From NCBI RefSeq assembly GCF_023374055.1, contig NZ_JAMBEP010000001.1, positions 372,001 through 436,000 on the forward strand: DNA of 64,000 bases, given 5' to 3'. The position numbers were made by a program, and so were the translations under genes. Of this stretch, positions 43,201 to 52,883 are shown piece after piece (the stretch's first letter is position 1; the number at the start of each line of letters is the position of its first letter). Below the pieces are notes generated by a model that worked only from the letters and a program-made list of their open reading frames with translations, was not told the DNA's origin and made no database searches. Source of the stretch: Luteimonas galliterrae. Lineage in GTDB: Bacteria > Pseudomonadota > Gammaproteobacteria > Xanthomonadales > Xanthomonadaceae.

Positions 43201-43722
43201 CTACCCGGGCAAGGCCGGTTGCGCCGATCCGAAAGCGGCGCGGTCGGGATGGAAACGCCTCACGGAAAGGATCCCGTACGCCAGGAACAGCAGCAACACC
43301 GCGCCTTGGGCGATGGCGAACGGCGGTTCCTTCTGCGTCGGCGCCAGCGCGTGCAATGCCGGCACTTTCAGGAACAATTGCACGACCAGCACGAAGACGT
43401 TGAGGTAGAGCAGCAGCACGGCGCCGGACACGTAGATCCAGCGCCAATTGCCGGCCAGCCGGAACTTGTAGAGCGCGGGCATCACGAAGGCGGCCAGGAT
43501 CAGCGAGACGATGCCGAACGCGTGCGACGGCAGGAATTTCACGAACGGCAGCAGGAAGCCGGTGACGCTGGTGGCGACGGTCGTGGTCAGGAAGACCGCG
43601 GTCCAGCCGGGCAGCTTTCTGGAGGCGGGCCAGCCGAAGAGCAGCAGCACCAGGCCCGAGAAGATCGCGACCAGGCTGATCGCGACGTGGAATAGGACGG
43701 AAGGCGGCATCCCCTGGATCAT
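43201..43722 (-). CDS. five-helix inner-membrane protein, hypothetical
   Basis: 173 residues from ATG 43722 (GGGGAACGA upstream). Hydrophobic helices: VLFHVAISLVAIFSGLVLLL, AVFLTTTVATSVTGFLLPF, FGIVSLILAAFVMPALYKF, IYVSGAVLLLYLNVFVLVVQ and FAIAQGAVLLLFLAYGILS. The pattern resembles DUF2306/DUF2231-type small membrane proteins, but I do not claim a family. Function unknown. Confidence 0.72.
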   Translation of the reverse strand: MIQGMPPSVLFHVAISLVAIFSGLVLLLFGWPASRKLPGWTAVFLTTTVATSVTGFLLPFVKFLPSHAFGIVSLILAAFVMPALYKFRLAGNWRWIYVSGAVLLLYLNVFVLVVQLFLKVPALHALAPTQKEPPFAIAQGAVLLLFLAYGILSVRRFHPDRAAFGSAQPALPG

Positions 43723-43879
43723 TTCGTTCCCCGATCGGCATAACCAGAGCCGGATACTGCTCGCAAGTCCGCAACCGCACAATGGGGCGATGCCGATGCA
43801 GGAATCGCGCCAATCGGCATCGCGCAGGCCGGCCGCGCACCCGACAGATTTCGGATGCAGGCGGGCAGGGAGCGGATCG

Positions 43880-44383
43880 TCATCTGCGCGCGGGATCGGC
43901 GACGACCGCGGTCGCGTCGATTTCCACCATCGCGCCTTCCACCACGAAACGTTTCACTTCCACCAGCGTGCTGGCGGGCGGCCGTTGCGCATCGATGTGG
44001 CGGTCGCGGGCGGCGCGCAGGGCTTTGAGCTGCGTCATGTCGGTGACGTACATGTTGAGCCTGACGACATCGTCGAAAGAAGCGCCGGCGGCGGCCAGCG
44101 CGGCTTTCAGGTTGGCGAAGACCTGTTCGGCCTGCGCGGCGAAATCGCCGCTGCCGACCAGCCGGCCGTCCTTATCCAAAGGGAGTTGGCCGGACACGTA
44201 GATCGTGCGTCCTCCAGTCGCCTCGACCGCATGCGAATAGCCATTGGGCTTCGGCAGCGCGGCAGGATTATGGAACCGCAACGCGTCCGCATCTTCGCGA
44301 CCGGCGGGCGGCTGCTGCGCGAAAGACGCGAACGGCGCGCACAAGGCGACTGCGGACAGCACGACACGGGCGAGGTGGGGCAT
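43880..44383 (-). CDS. RidA family protein with signal peptide
   Basis: 167 residues. The first ~22 (PHLARVVLSAVALCAPFASFAQ) form a Sec signal peptide, rare for RidA. The YjgF/YER057c/UK114 fold follows: RTIYVSGQLPLDKDGRLVGS, then AAQAEQVFANLKAALAAAGA and VVRLNMYVTDMTQ; the Arg needed for imine deamination in true RidA would be in the RPPASTLVEVKRF segment. Exported members belong to the Rid1-3-like side groups with unknown substrates. Upstream is the TPR gene in the same direction. Confidence 0.84.
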   Translation of the reverse strand: MPHLARVVLSAVALCAPFASFAQQPPAGREDADALRFHNPAALPKPNGYSHAVEATGGRTIYVSGQLPLDKDGRLVGSGDFAAQAEQVFANLKAALAAAGASFDDVVRLNMYVTDMTQLKALRAARDRHIDAQRPPASTLVEVKRFVVEGAMVEIDATAVVADPARR

Positions 44384-44445
44384 CGGGCAGACTCCGGAAC
44401 GGTTGCAACGATTCTATCCAACCGTCCGGACCGAACTCGACGCCT

Positions 44446-45534
44446 TCAGTGGTTGACCTGCCTCGCCACCGATCCTGCGCGCTGCCGGCGCTCCTCGTTC
44501 TTGGCCTGCAGGGCCTTGCGCGCGTTCTCGTCCTTGAGCGCATAGGCGCGCGTCAGCGAGCGTTGCGCCCGGCGCAGCTCGCCCATGGCCGAATAGACGC
44601 GCGCCAGGCCGAGATAGAAGGCGGGTTCGCTGTCGTGCAGTCGCGTCGCGCGGCGGTAATAGCTCGCCGCCATCGAAAACTGGCCGCGCTTCTCGTAATC
44701 CATGCCCATCATGAACTGATGGAAGGGATCGGCGAATTGCACTCGCTGCAACCGCCGCCTGTAATCGGCGGCCAATTGCGGACGATCGGTGCGCTGGTAC
44801 AGCGTGACGATATTGGCCAGGGCCGCGCCGTGCCTGGAATCCAGTTCCAGAGCCTTGTGGTAGCGGCGTTCGGCACTCGGAGCATCGCCCCGGCGCAGGC
44901 TGAGCACGCCGAGGTTGCTCCAGACGGCGGCATCGTCCGGTTCCAGGGCGACGGCCGCATCCAAATGCCTTCCGGCCCCGACCAGGTCGCCGTCGGCCAT
45001 CAATTCCACGCCGCGGTTGTTGTAGTAGAACGACAGGGCGCGTTCGTCGCTGATGATCTTGGGCCGGTAGCGCGAAATCAGCACGTTGCGGCCCACGTCG
45101 ACCGTCTGCCGTTCCGCGCCCGCTTCGACGCGCGCGTTCACGTGGCTGGAGTTGAAGACCAGTCCGTCCTGCAAGTACCAGACCAGCACCTGTTCGTATT
45201 CCTGCACGGAGGCTTTCAATCCCGCTTCGCGCGCGAGGGCGATGAACAGCAGCGTGAACGATAGGCAGTTGGCTTTGCGGGCGCGGTAGGTTTCGGCCAC
45301 GGTGCGCGTGGTGCCGACGTCGTATTGCAGGTTCAGTCCGGGCGCTTCGAGGACGAAATCGATCAGCAGGCGCAGCCGTTCTTCTTTCGAATCGCCTTTG
45401 CGGATCACGTGCTCTTGGAACTGCGCCTCCAGCTCGGGAGGTATGGCCGTGATCTGTTCGTGGTCCGGCAAAGGCGCGCCGGGCGAACTCACTGCGGAAG
45501 CCGCCAGTAGTGCCGCTGTCGTCCAGTTCAACAT
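44446..45534 (-). CDS. exported transglutaminase-like and TPR protein
   Basis: 362 residues from ATG 45534 (GGAGGG seven bases upstream). Signal peptide followed by a transglutaminase-like segment: TYRARKANCLSFTLLFIALA with Cys, VFNSSHVNARVE with His, and Asp in QTVDVGRN; this domain sits at ~60-190. Residues ~195-340 are TPRs: YNNRGVELMADGDLVGAGRH, AVWSNLGVLSLRRGDAPSAE, AALANIVTLYQR and later SMAASYYRRATRLHDSEPAF. A known domain pair in proteobacteria; the catalytic role of the first half is unproven. The repeat-rich stretch 45535-46370 lies upstream. Confidence 0.82.
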   Translation of the reverse strand: MLNWTTAALLAASAVSSPGAPLPDHEQITAIPPELEAQFQEHVIRKGDSKEERLRLLIDFVLEAPGLNLQYDVGTTRTVAETYRARKANCLSFTLLFIALAREAGLKASVQEYEQVLVWYLQDGLVFNSSHVNARVEAGAERQTVDVGRNVLISRYRPKIISDERALSFYYNNRGVELMADGDLVGAGRHLDAAVALEPDDAAVWSNLGVLSLRRGDAPSAERRYHKALELDSRHGAALANIVTLYQRTDRPQLAADYRRRLQRVQFADPFHQFMMGMDYEKRGQFSMAASYYRRATRLHDSEPAFYLGLARVYSAMGELRRAQRSLTRAYALKDENARKALQAKNEERRQRAGSVARQVNH

Positions 45535-45676
45535 GCGGGAACCCTCCGCATTTGCGGGGATGTCGCGTGGGGTGAGTTTAGTCCTTTCCAAGAAGAATGG
45601 AGGGGAAAATGGTATCCCCCGCGGTATGTCTTTCGAGAGGGATTGGCCCTAGCCGTCCCGCTGCCCTTGCCTCGGC

Positions 45677-45921
45677 TTTGTAGAGCGGGACTCGCCCGCT
45701 GCTCTTGCGCTGCTCCGGCTCTGTAGAGCGGAGCTTGCTCCGCTGCTCTTGCCCTTAAGCCGTTCGCTTGCTCCTAAGCCGTCATCCAGCGAACGCTGGG
45801 ACCCATTTGCTTTCGCCTCTTCAAGCCGTCATCCCGGCGGAGGCCGGACTGCGGAGGCAGGAGGCCGGAGCGAACATCCGCGCAGCGGATGGCCCGAAGG
45901 GCATGCCGCAGGAGCGGCATG
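45677..45921. repeat. cluster of GTAGAGCGG and CGTCATCC-type palindromic repeats
   Basis: Two GTAGAGCGGRGCTTGCTCCG-type units (45681-45705 and 45723-45750) are followed by CATCCAGCGAACGCTGGGAC (45782) and CGTCATCCCGGCGGAGGCCG (45828). Each can form a short hairpin. The same families recur at 47636-47760 and 56649-56870. No gene is supported here. Confidence 0.75.
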
Positions 45922-46176
45922 TCATCCAGGCCCGCGCCCTGGCCAGTGGCGCTGCGACTCGCGCCATGGACAAAAGCTTCCGGCTGCGCCGGGTCACTTT
46001 CTTTGCTGGCCCAAAGAAAGTAACCCAAGAAAGGGCCTGAACTGCGGTGCGATGCGTCGTACCTGAAAGTCCGCCAGCGGACCTGCTTTCGTCGCAGGTG
46101 ACCTTCTTACGCAGGTACTAGATTTTGATTCGTCGCGCATGGGTGACGTGGCTTTTGCGGATTTGCGCTAAGGAAG
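45922..46176 (+). repeat. ~255-bp dispersed element, copy A
   Basis: Starts in CATCCAGGCCCGCGCC, holds GACTCGCGCCATGGACAAAA, the hairpin GGTCACTTTCTTTG / CCAAAGAAAGTAACC (45992-46025), AAGAAAGGGCCTGAACTGCG, GGTACTAGATTTTGATTCGT and ends GCGGATTTGCGCTAAGGA. Copies B (48016-48290, inverted) and C (56836-57107) carry the same blocks in the same order. No transposase or terminal target duplication is visible. Between it and 46371 I see no gene. Confidence 0.85.
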
Positions 46177-46370
46177 CGTTTGTGTTGCCGCTTTTTCGGG
46201 CCTTACGCCCGGGCTGCATGCAACAAGCCCTGCTTTCGCGCCGGACATGATCCCGGACGACAATCTCGGCATGCCCTGGATCTGGTCGCGGGCCGGTTAT
46301 GGGTTTCGGCCGGTCCGCCACGACGTGTCGTCCGAGCTATTGCCTCCGTTTGCATGAGAATATCGGCATC

Positions 46371-46940
46371 ATGATCAGGATCGTCGGCATCTCGGGCAGT
46401 CTGCGGCAAGGTTCGTACAACACGGCCTTGCTGCGGGCGGCGGCCGCTTCTATGCCGGCCGATAGCCGTCTCGAAGCGGCGTCCATCCAGGCTTTCCCGT
46501 TGTATAACGGCGACGACGAGGCGGCGCACGGCATCCCCGCGGAAGTCGCGGCGCTGAAAGACGCGATCGCCGCGGCCGACGGTTTGTTGCTGGTCACGCC
46601 CGAATACAACAACAGCATTCCCGGCGTGGCCAAGAACGCCATCGACTGGTTGTCGCGCCCATCCTCCGACATCTCGAGAGTGTTCGGCGGCAAGCCGGTG
46701 GCGATCATCGGTGCGTCGCCGGGCAGATTCGGCACGATCCTGTCGCAGAACGCCTGGCTGCCGGTAATGCGCACGCTCGGCGCGGAACTGTGGAACGGCG
46801 GCCGCCTGATGGTGTCGAGCGCCGCCGGCGTGTTCGATGCCGAAGGCAATGTCGCCGACGAGCGCACGCTGCAATCGTTGCGGAAGCTGTTGGAAGGTTT
46901 CGTCGCTTACGCACGCGATCGTGCGGGATCGAACGGCTGA
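46371..46940 (+). CDS. NADPH-dependent FMN reductase family protein
   Basis: 189 residues from ATG 46371. Flavodoxin-like fold: RIVGISGSLRQGSYNTALLR (GSLRxxSxN phosphate-binding loop), ALKDAIAAADGLLLVTPEYN with the conserved PEYN, and SIPGVAKNAIDWLSRP. These features define the ArsH/ChrR/azoreductase-like NADPH:FMN group, which reduces quinones, metals or azo dyes. The frame is open to 46299, but the family begins at this ATG. It is 52 bp upstream of thpR. Confidence 0.9.
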   Translation: MIRIVGISGSLRQGSYNTALLRAAAASMPADSRLEAASIQAFPLYNGDDEAAHGIPAEVAALKDAIAAADGLLLVTPEYNNSIPGVAKNAIDWLSRPSSDISRVFGGKPVAIIGASPGRFGTILSQNAWLPVMRTLGAELWNGGRLMVSSAAGVFDAEGNVADERTLQSLRKLLEGFVAYARDRAGSNG

Positions 46941-46992
46941 GTCGCCGCACCGGGCTGTCTATAATCGCGTTCCATTCCTATCGCTTTGTTCC

Positions 46993-47598
46993 ATGGCCGT
47001 TCGCGCTGCTGCAACAGGACAGATGGGGTTCGGCGCCTTCGAGTCGCCGGACCCGACCGACCGCCTCTTTTTCGCGGTATTTCCGGATGCCGAGGCGGCC
47101 AAGCGCATCGCCGGCATCGCGCAGGACTTGCGCAGCCGGCTGGACCTGCGCGGCAAGCCGCTGCGCACGGATCGCTTCCACGTGACGCTGCACCATTTGG
47201 GCGATCACATCGGGGTGCCCGAACATGTGGTCGCCAAAGCCGGCGAGGCCGCGGCGCGCGTGCGCATGGCCGCGTTCGAAGTCGCTTTCGACAGCGCTTC
47301 CAGCTTTTCCCGGCAGCCGCGCAACCGGCCGTTCGTTTTGCGCGGCAATGAAGGCGTCGTGTCCTTGTGCGATCTGCAGGGTACGCTCGGTACGGCCATG
47401 GCCGCTGTCGGTCTGAACCGGCATGTGGAGCGCACGTTCACTCCGCATATCACCTTGCTTTACGACGACAGCGCGGTAGCGCCCCAGCCGATCGATCGCT
47501 TCGCCTGGACTGTGCGCGAATTCATGCTGGTGCATAGCCTGCTGGGCAGGACCGAGCATCGCATCCTCGCGCGCTGGCCGCTGGATCACGTGGACTGA
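46993..47598 (+). CDS. thpR: RNA 2',3'-cyclic phosphodiesterase / 2'-5' RNA ligase family
   Basis: 201 residues from ATG 46993 (ATG 47023 is possible and gives the tighter family start). The 2H phosphoesterase signature is complete: RFHVTLHHLGDHIG and the second TFTPHITLLYDDSAV, i.e. two H-x-T motifs ~125 residues apart. DRLFFAVFPDAEAAKRIAGI is the usual first strand. The enzyme opens 2',3'-cyclic phosphates on RNA ends. It stands alone, before a repeat tract. Confidence 0.9.
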   Translation: MAVRAAATGQMGFGAFESPDPTDRLFFAVFPDAEAAKRIAGIAQDLRSRLDLRGKPLRTDRFHVTLHHLGDHIGVPEHVVAKAGEAAARVRMAAFEVAFDSASSFSRQPRNRPFVLRGNEGVVSLCDLQGTLGTAMAAVGLNRHVERTFTPHITLLYDDSAVAPQPIDRFAWTVREFMLVHSLLGRTEHRILARWPLDHVD

Positions 47599-47635
47599 CG
47601 ACATCCGCGCCCGACTTCCCGCTGCCCTTGCCCTT

Positions 47636-47890
47636 AAAGCCGTCATCCCCGCGAAGGCGAGGATCCAGCGACTTGGCTTGTCTCCCCTCTTTGAAAAAGA
47701 GGGGCCGGGGGAGATTTGCTTTGGCTCTGTGTAGAGCGGGGCTTGCTCCGCTGCCTTTGCTGATGGGTTCTCGCGACCTGCCGGCCTTTCAGGCCGGGGT
47801 TTCGTCCGCTAAAACCGCGGCCGAGTGACCCTTCGGCAAGCTCAGGGCATGCTTTCTTTTTGTGGGGCCCAAAAAGAGAAGTCACCAAAG
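47636..47890. repeat. cluster of palindromic repeats
   Basis: Contains CGTCATCCCCGCGAAGGCGA (47641), the hairpin CTCCCCTCTTT-GA-AAAAGAGGGG near 47680-47705, a GTAGAGCGGGGCTTGCTCCG unit at ~47731 and CTTTTTGTGGGGCCCAAAAAG at ~47858. All are repeat families of the same genome style. The stretch 47599-48444 holds these, copy B of the dispersed element and no gene I can support. Confidence 0.72.
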
Positions 47891-48015
47891 AAAAAGGGCC
47901 TTTGGAAGGTATCCCGGCGATGGGGTTACCTCGTGTTCTTGGCCACCGCTCGCCAGCGCTCGGGATTCCTCCGTCGCTTCGACATTCAGATCCGAGGCGA
48001 TCGACCAGAACGACT

Positions 48016-48290
48016 CCTTAGCGCAAACCCGCAAAAGCCACGTCACCCATAGGCTACGAATCAAAATCTAGTACCTGCGTAAGAAGGTCACCCACGACGA
48101 AAGCAGGTCCGCTGGCGGACTTACAGGTACGACCATCGCACCGCAGTTCAGGCCCTTTCTTGGGTTACTTTCTTTGGGCCAACAAAGAAAGTGACCCGGC
48201 GCAGCCGGAAGCCTTTGTCCATGGCGCGAGTCGCAGCGCAGGCCGCCAGGACGCGGGCCTGGATCCCGGCATTCGCCGGGATGACGGCTT
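48016..48290 (-). repeat. ~270-bp dispersed element, copy B (inverted)
   Basis: Reverse complement of copies A and C: reads, on the minus strand, from CGTCATCCCGGCGAATGCCG through GACTCGCGCCATGGACAAAG and the GGTCACTTTCTTTG hairpin to GCGGGTTTGCGCTAAGGAG. Placed in opposite orientation to copy A, so the two flank the FMN reductase and thpR genes as a ~2.4 kb inverted pair. Confidence 0.85.
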
Positions 48291-48387
48291 AAGGGCAAGC
48301 GCCAGAGCAACATGGGTCCCAGCGTTCGCTGGGATGACGGCATTAAAGAGCAGGTGCGGCCGAATGCCTTAAGTAGAAAAAAAGTTC

Positions 48388-48403
48388 TAGACAATATGTT
48401 CTA
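48388..48403 (+). promoter_or_regulatory. candidate BlaI-family operator
   Basis: TAGA-CA-ATAT-GT-TCTA: 12 of 16 positions are symmetric, and TTCTA is also directly repeated around it (48385 and 48400). It lies 42 bp upstream of the BlaI-type gene in the only AT-rich part of the leader, as expected for an autoregulated BlaI/MecI operator. No consensus promoter hexamers can be assigned with confidence. Confidence 0.5.
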
Positions 48404-48444
48404 TTTGGGCTAGCCTGCTCGAAACTCGCCCTTCCTTCGCGATC

Positions 48445-48831
48445 ATGGCCAAAAGCAAAGCCCCGCCCAAACCCACCGCCGCCGAGCTGGACCTGCTGCG
48501 CGTGATTTGGCCGCTGGGTCGGGCCACGGTGAAGCAGGTGCACGAGGCGGTACAGAAGGAGCGGCCCGACATGGCCCAGGCCACGGTGCTGCGGCTGATG
48601 CAAATCATGCACGGCAAGGGCCTGCTGGTCCGCGACGAAAGCCAGCGCTCGCACGTCTACGCGCCCGCGCAGGCGCAAGACTCGTTGCGCACGAATCTGT
48701 TGAAGGACCTGATCCACAAGGCGTTCTCGGGCTCGGGCAAGGAACTGGTGATGGCCGCGCTGCGCGGCCACGTCACCGAGAAGGAACGCAAGGAAATCGA
48801 ACGCTTCCTGCATCGAGAAGACAAGCGATGA
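48445..48831 (+). CDS. BlaI/MecI/CopY family transcriptional repressor
   Basis: 128 residues, ATG 48445. Winged helix: TAAELDLLRVIWPLGRATVK, then VHEAVQKERPDMAQATVLRL (HTH) and GKGLLVRDESQRSHVYAPAQ (wing). The C-terminal helices (LLKDLIHKAFSGSGKELVMA) form the dimer and carry the usual protease-sensitive region. It overlaps the M56 gene by four bases (ATGA), so the two are translationally coupled: repressor plus membrane sensor-protease. Confidence 0.9.
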   Translation: MAKSKAPPKPTAAELDLLRVIWPLGRATVKQVHEAVQKERPDMAQATVLRLMQIMHGKGLLVRDESQRSHVYAPAQAQDSLRTNLLKDLIHKAFSGSGKELVMAALRGHVTEKERKEIERFLHREDKR

Positions 48832-50582
48832 ACCTGTTGGCGCCTTCGTTCGTGTCGACGCTGGGCTGGGCCCTGGTGCATTTCCTCTGGCAGGGGCTGG
48901 CCATAGGCCTGGCAGCGGCGGTTGCATTGATGCTGTTGCGCAACGCGCGGCCGCAAGCGCGGTACGCAGTGGCTTGCGCCGCGCTGGCGTTGTGCCTGCT
49001 GTTGCCGGCGCTGGCTATCGTGCGCGGGCTCGGCGCGGACGAAACCGCCGTCGCGACATCGACGATCGCGCAGGCCGCAGCGACGCCCGTAGCGCATCCG
49101 ACGATCGTCGGCCTGTCGTCGTGGCAGTGGACGTTGCAGATCCGATTGCCGTGGATCGTCGCGATTTGGTCGCTGGGCGCGGCATTGCTGGCATTGCGCA
49201 TGGCCGTGGGGTTGGCCTGGGTGAATCGCCTCCGGCGCGCCTGCGAAGGCGCCGTCGATCCGTCCTGGCAGGCGAGGCTGGATGGCCTGGCCGCGAAGTT
49301 CGGGCTGCGCAAGCGCGTGGCGCTGCGCGTGGTCGGCGATCTGGAAAGTCCGATCGCCGCCGGCTGGTGGCGGCCAGTGGTGCTGGTGCCCGCGGCGCTG
49401 ATCGCACGGATGCCGCCCGAATTGCTCGAAGCGTTGCTCGCCCACGAGCTGGCGCACATCAGGCGCCACGACTACCTCGTCAACCTGGCCCAGAGCGCCA
49501 TCGAGGCGCTGCTGTTCTATCACCCGGTCGTGTGGTGGCTGTCAAAGCGGATACGCGTGGAACGCGAATGCATCGCCGACGATCTGGCCGCGCAGGCGAT
49601 CGGCGAACCCAGGCGCATGGCGCTGGCCTTGCAGCGGCTGGATCTGTTGCTTTCTTCCCGACCGCCATCAGGCGGACGGCTCCCGACTTATCAACCCGCC
49701 CACGCGGCGAACGGAGACAAGCTCATGTCGCGCATCCAACGGCTGGTCCGCCCCGGCCAGCACACGCTCAGCTGGAAGATCGCCTTGCCCATCCTCGGGC
49801 TGAGCGCGATCTGCATCACCGTTTTCGCCCAGAGCAACGTCCAGGCGCTCGAAACCTCCTCGCGCAGCGATGCGTACGCGCTGGTCCGCAACGGCCACGA
49901 GAGCATGACCGTATCGGGCACGACGCGCGATATCCGCGCCGCGGACAAGGCCAAGCGCAGCGTGCAGGGCGACTTCCTATGGTTCCGCCGCGGCGACGAA
50001 GCCTATGTGGTCCAGGACGCCGCCATCCTGGCCAAAGTCAGCGAAGCGTGGAAACCCACCGAAGCGCTCGGTGCGAAGATGGAAGCGCTCGGCAAGCAGA
50101 TGGAAGCGCACGGCAAGAAGATGGACGTCCTGAGCGGCCAGATGCAGGCGGCGAGCGACAGCGGCCAGCCGGCGGACGCCGAGTTGCAGAAGATCGCCGC
50201 CAAGATGGAAACCCTGGCCGAGCAGCAACAAGCCGCCGCTCGGCAGATGGAGAAGCTGCGCGAGCAGAAACGCAGCGCGGCCGCCGACGGCGATCTTGAA
50301 GCGCTGGAGCGCAAGTCGGATGCCTTGCATGCGCAGATGGATGCGCTCAGCGCCGCCATGGACGCGCAATCCCGGCGCTTGGAGGCTGCGCATGCGCCGA
50401 TGACGGCCATCAGCGCGCAAATGGAAGAAGCCAGCAAACCGATGGAGGCGTTGGGCCGGCAGATGGAGGCGTTAGGCAAGCAGCAGGAGAAGCTGAGCAG
50501 GGATGCCGATCGCACGGTCAGAGTCCTGATCGACGAATCGTTGAAAACCGGCAAGGCCTTGCCGACATCCAAGTTCAACTGA
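48828..50582 (+). CDS. M56 family membrane metallopeptidase (BlaR1-like) with coiled-coil periplasmic tail
   Basis: 584 residues from ATG 48828. Three N-terminal membrane helices (GWALVHFLWQGLAIGLAAAV and others), then the cytosolic zinc-protease domain with HELAHIRRHD (206-215) and the third ligand in ERECIADD (E247), and a fourth helix at ~317-334. The ~245-residue tail after it should be periplasmic. In BlaR1 and MecR1 this part is a penicillin-binding sensor; here it is instead a small strand-rich segment (340-405) and a long Met/Glu/Lys-rich coiled coil (410-570) with repeats of MEALGKQMEA type. A signal received there should trigger cleavage of the BlaI-like repressor. Signal unknown. 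Confidence 0.88.
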   Translation: MNLLAPSFVSTLGWALVHFLWQGLAIGLAAAVALMLLRNARPQARYAVACAALALCLLLPALAIVRGLGADETAVATSTIAQAAATPVAHPTIVGLSSWQWTLQIRLPWIVAIWSLGAALLALRMAVGLAWVNRLRRACEGAVDPSWQARLDGLAAKFGLRKRVALRVVGDLESPIAAGWWRPVVLVPAALIARMPPELLEALLAHELAHIRRHDYLVNLAQSAIEALLFYHPVVWWLSKRIRVERECIADDLAAQAIGEPRRMALALQRLDLLLSSRPPSGGRLPTYQPAHAANGDKLMSRIQRLVRPGQHTLSWKIALPILGLSAICITVFAQSNVQALETSSRSDAYALVRNGHESMTVSGTTRDIRAADKAKRSVQGDFLWFRRGDEAYVVQDAAILAKVSEAWKPTEALGAKMEALGKQMEAHGKKMDVLSGQMQAASDSGQPADAELQKIAAKMETLAEQQQAAARQMEKLREQKRSAAADGDLEALERKSDALHAQMDALSAAMDAQSRRLEAAHAPMTAISAQMEEASKPMEALGRQMEALGKQQEKLSRDADRTVRVLIDESLKTGKALPTSKFN

Positions 50583-50604
50583 GCGCAAGGCGTCGCGATG
50601 GAGC

Positions 50605-50629
50605 AGGGCGGCTTATGGCCGCCCTTTTT
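50605..50629 (+). terminator. rho-independent terminator of the BlaI/M56 operon
   Basis: AGGGCGGC, a five-base loop (TTATG) and GCCGCCCT form a perfect 8-bp stem followed by TTTTT. It lies 22 bp after the M56 stop codon. Confidence 0.88.
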
Positions 50630-50683
50630 CACGGGCGAGATTCGGATACGCGATAACGGAAGGCTCCGTATGGCGGGCGGCGC

Positions 50684-51685
<1,002 letters not shown>

Positions 51686-51857
51686 CGTGGTCTCCAGTGC
51701 GTGGGGAAGTGCCCACACAGCCTAGGAGCCGAGTGCGATGCCGCGTTAGCCCATTGCTCGCCGATACTTGCCTATTCCTCCGAAGCGGCGTGCGGGGCGC
51801 TGGCAGTGTCGCCGGCCGGGCGCATAATCGCTGCCATCTCCCATCGCTTCGATCGCC

Positions 51858-52790
51858 ATGAACGACAAGGTTTCCAATGTGGTGCCGGCGCGTGCCGGGC
51901 TCGAGGCGCAGCAGGCCGAACTGGCCGACCGGATTGCCCGAAACGTGCCCGGCGACGGCCTGCACGACAGCGCCGTGCCCGGATTGGCGCTGATCCGCGC
52001 CAGCGAGCCGTCGCAGCCGCTGCCGACCGTATATCACCCCAGCGTTTGCGTGGTGGTGCAGGGCCGCAAGCGTGCGCTGTTGGGCGACGACGTCTATGCG
52101 TACGACCCGCTGAACTACCTAGTGGTGTCGATGACGCTGCCGATGGTCGGGCAGATCATCGAGGCTTCGCCGGAAAAACCCTATCTCTGCCTGCGCATCG
52201 ACATCGACCCTGCGTTGATCGGCGATTTGCTGGTGCAACTGGGTCCTGCCGTGCCGGCGCAGCCGTCCGGAGAGCGTGCGCTGTTCGTGGCGCGCACCAG
52301 TGCTTCGCTGCTGGATGCGGTGCTGCGGCTGGTGCGCTTGCTCGACACCCCGGACGAAGCGGCCGTGCTGGCGCCGCTGGCCCTGCGCGAGATCCATTAC
52401 CGCGTGCTGGTCGGCGAACTCGGCCAAAAACTGCGCGAGCTTTGCGAAGTCGACGGGCCTTCGCAGCGCATCGCGCGCGCCATCGAACTGTTGAAAACGC
52501 GCTACGCCGAACCGTTGCGCATCGACGATCTGGCCATGGCTGCGCACATGAGCGCCTCGTCGCTGCACCAGCGCTTCAAGGCGGCTACCGCGATGTCGCC
52601 GCTGCAGTTCCAGAAGCAGTTGCGCCTGCAGGAAGCGCGCCGGCTGATGCTGATGGACGGATTGGAGGCGGCCTCCGCCGGGCACCGCGTCGGCTACGAA
52701 AGCCCTTCGCAGTTCAGCCGCGAATACCGTCGCCTGTTCGGCGCGCCGCCCAAGCGCGAGATCGAAGCGATGCGTGCAGCCGGCACGTGA
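51858..52790 (+). CDS. AraC family transcriptional regulator (AraC_N/YqhC-like)
   Basis: 310 residues, ATG 51858. The N-terminal AraC_N domain has PTVYHPSVCVVVQGRKRALL and YDPLNYLVVSMTLPMVGQI; the double HTH starts LRIDDLAMAAHMSASSLHQR and ends GHRVGYESPSQFSREYRRLF. Proteins of this type, such as YqhC of E. coli, sense aldehydes and switch on neighbouring aldehyde reductases. The divergent aldo/keto reductase 172 bp away fits that arrangement. Confidence 0.87.
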   Translation: MNDKVSNVVPARAGLEAQQAELADRIARNVPGDGLHDSAVPGLALIRASEPSQPLPTVYHPSVCVVVQGRKRALLGDDVYAYDPLNYLVVSMTLPMVGQIIEASPEKPYLCLRIDIDPALIGDLLVQLGPAVPAQPSGERALFVARTSASLLDAVLRLVRLLDTPDEAAVLAPLALREIHYRVLVGELGQKLRELCEVDGPSQRIARAIELLKTRYAEPLRIDDLAMAAHMSASSLHQRFKAATAMSPLQFQKQLRLQEARRLMLMDGLEAASAGHRVGYESPSQFSREYRRLFGAPPKREIEAMRAAGT

Positions 52791-52883
52791 AATCCGATCG
52801 CAGATTGCGCGGATCGCATTGCGCTTAAGTGACAACCGGTGAAGATCGCGTGAGGCCGCATGCTCGCGGCATGAGCGCGACAC

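Noticed and set aside
45922-48290. composite transposon formed by inverted copies A and B
   Set aside because: The copies flank the FMN reductase and thpR genes in opposite orientation, but no transposase, target duplication or composition shift is present, and a third copy lies elsewhere.
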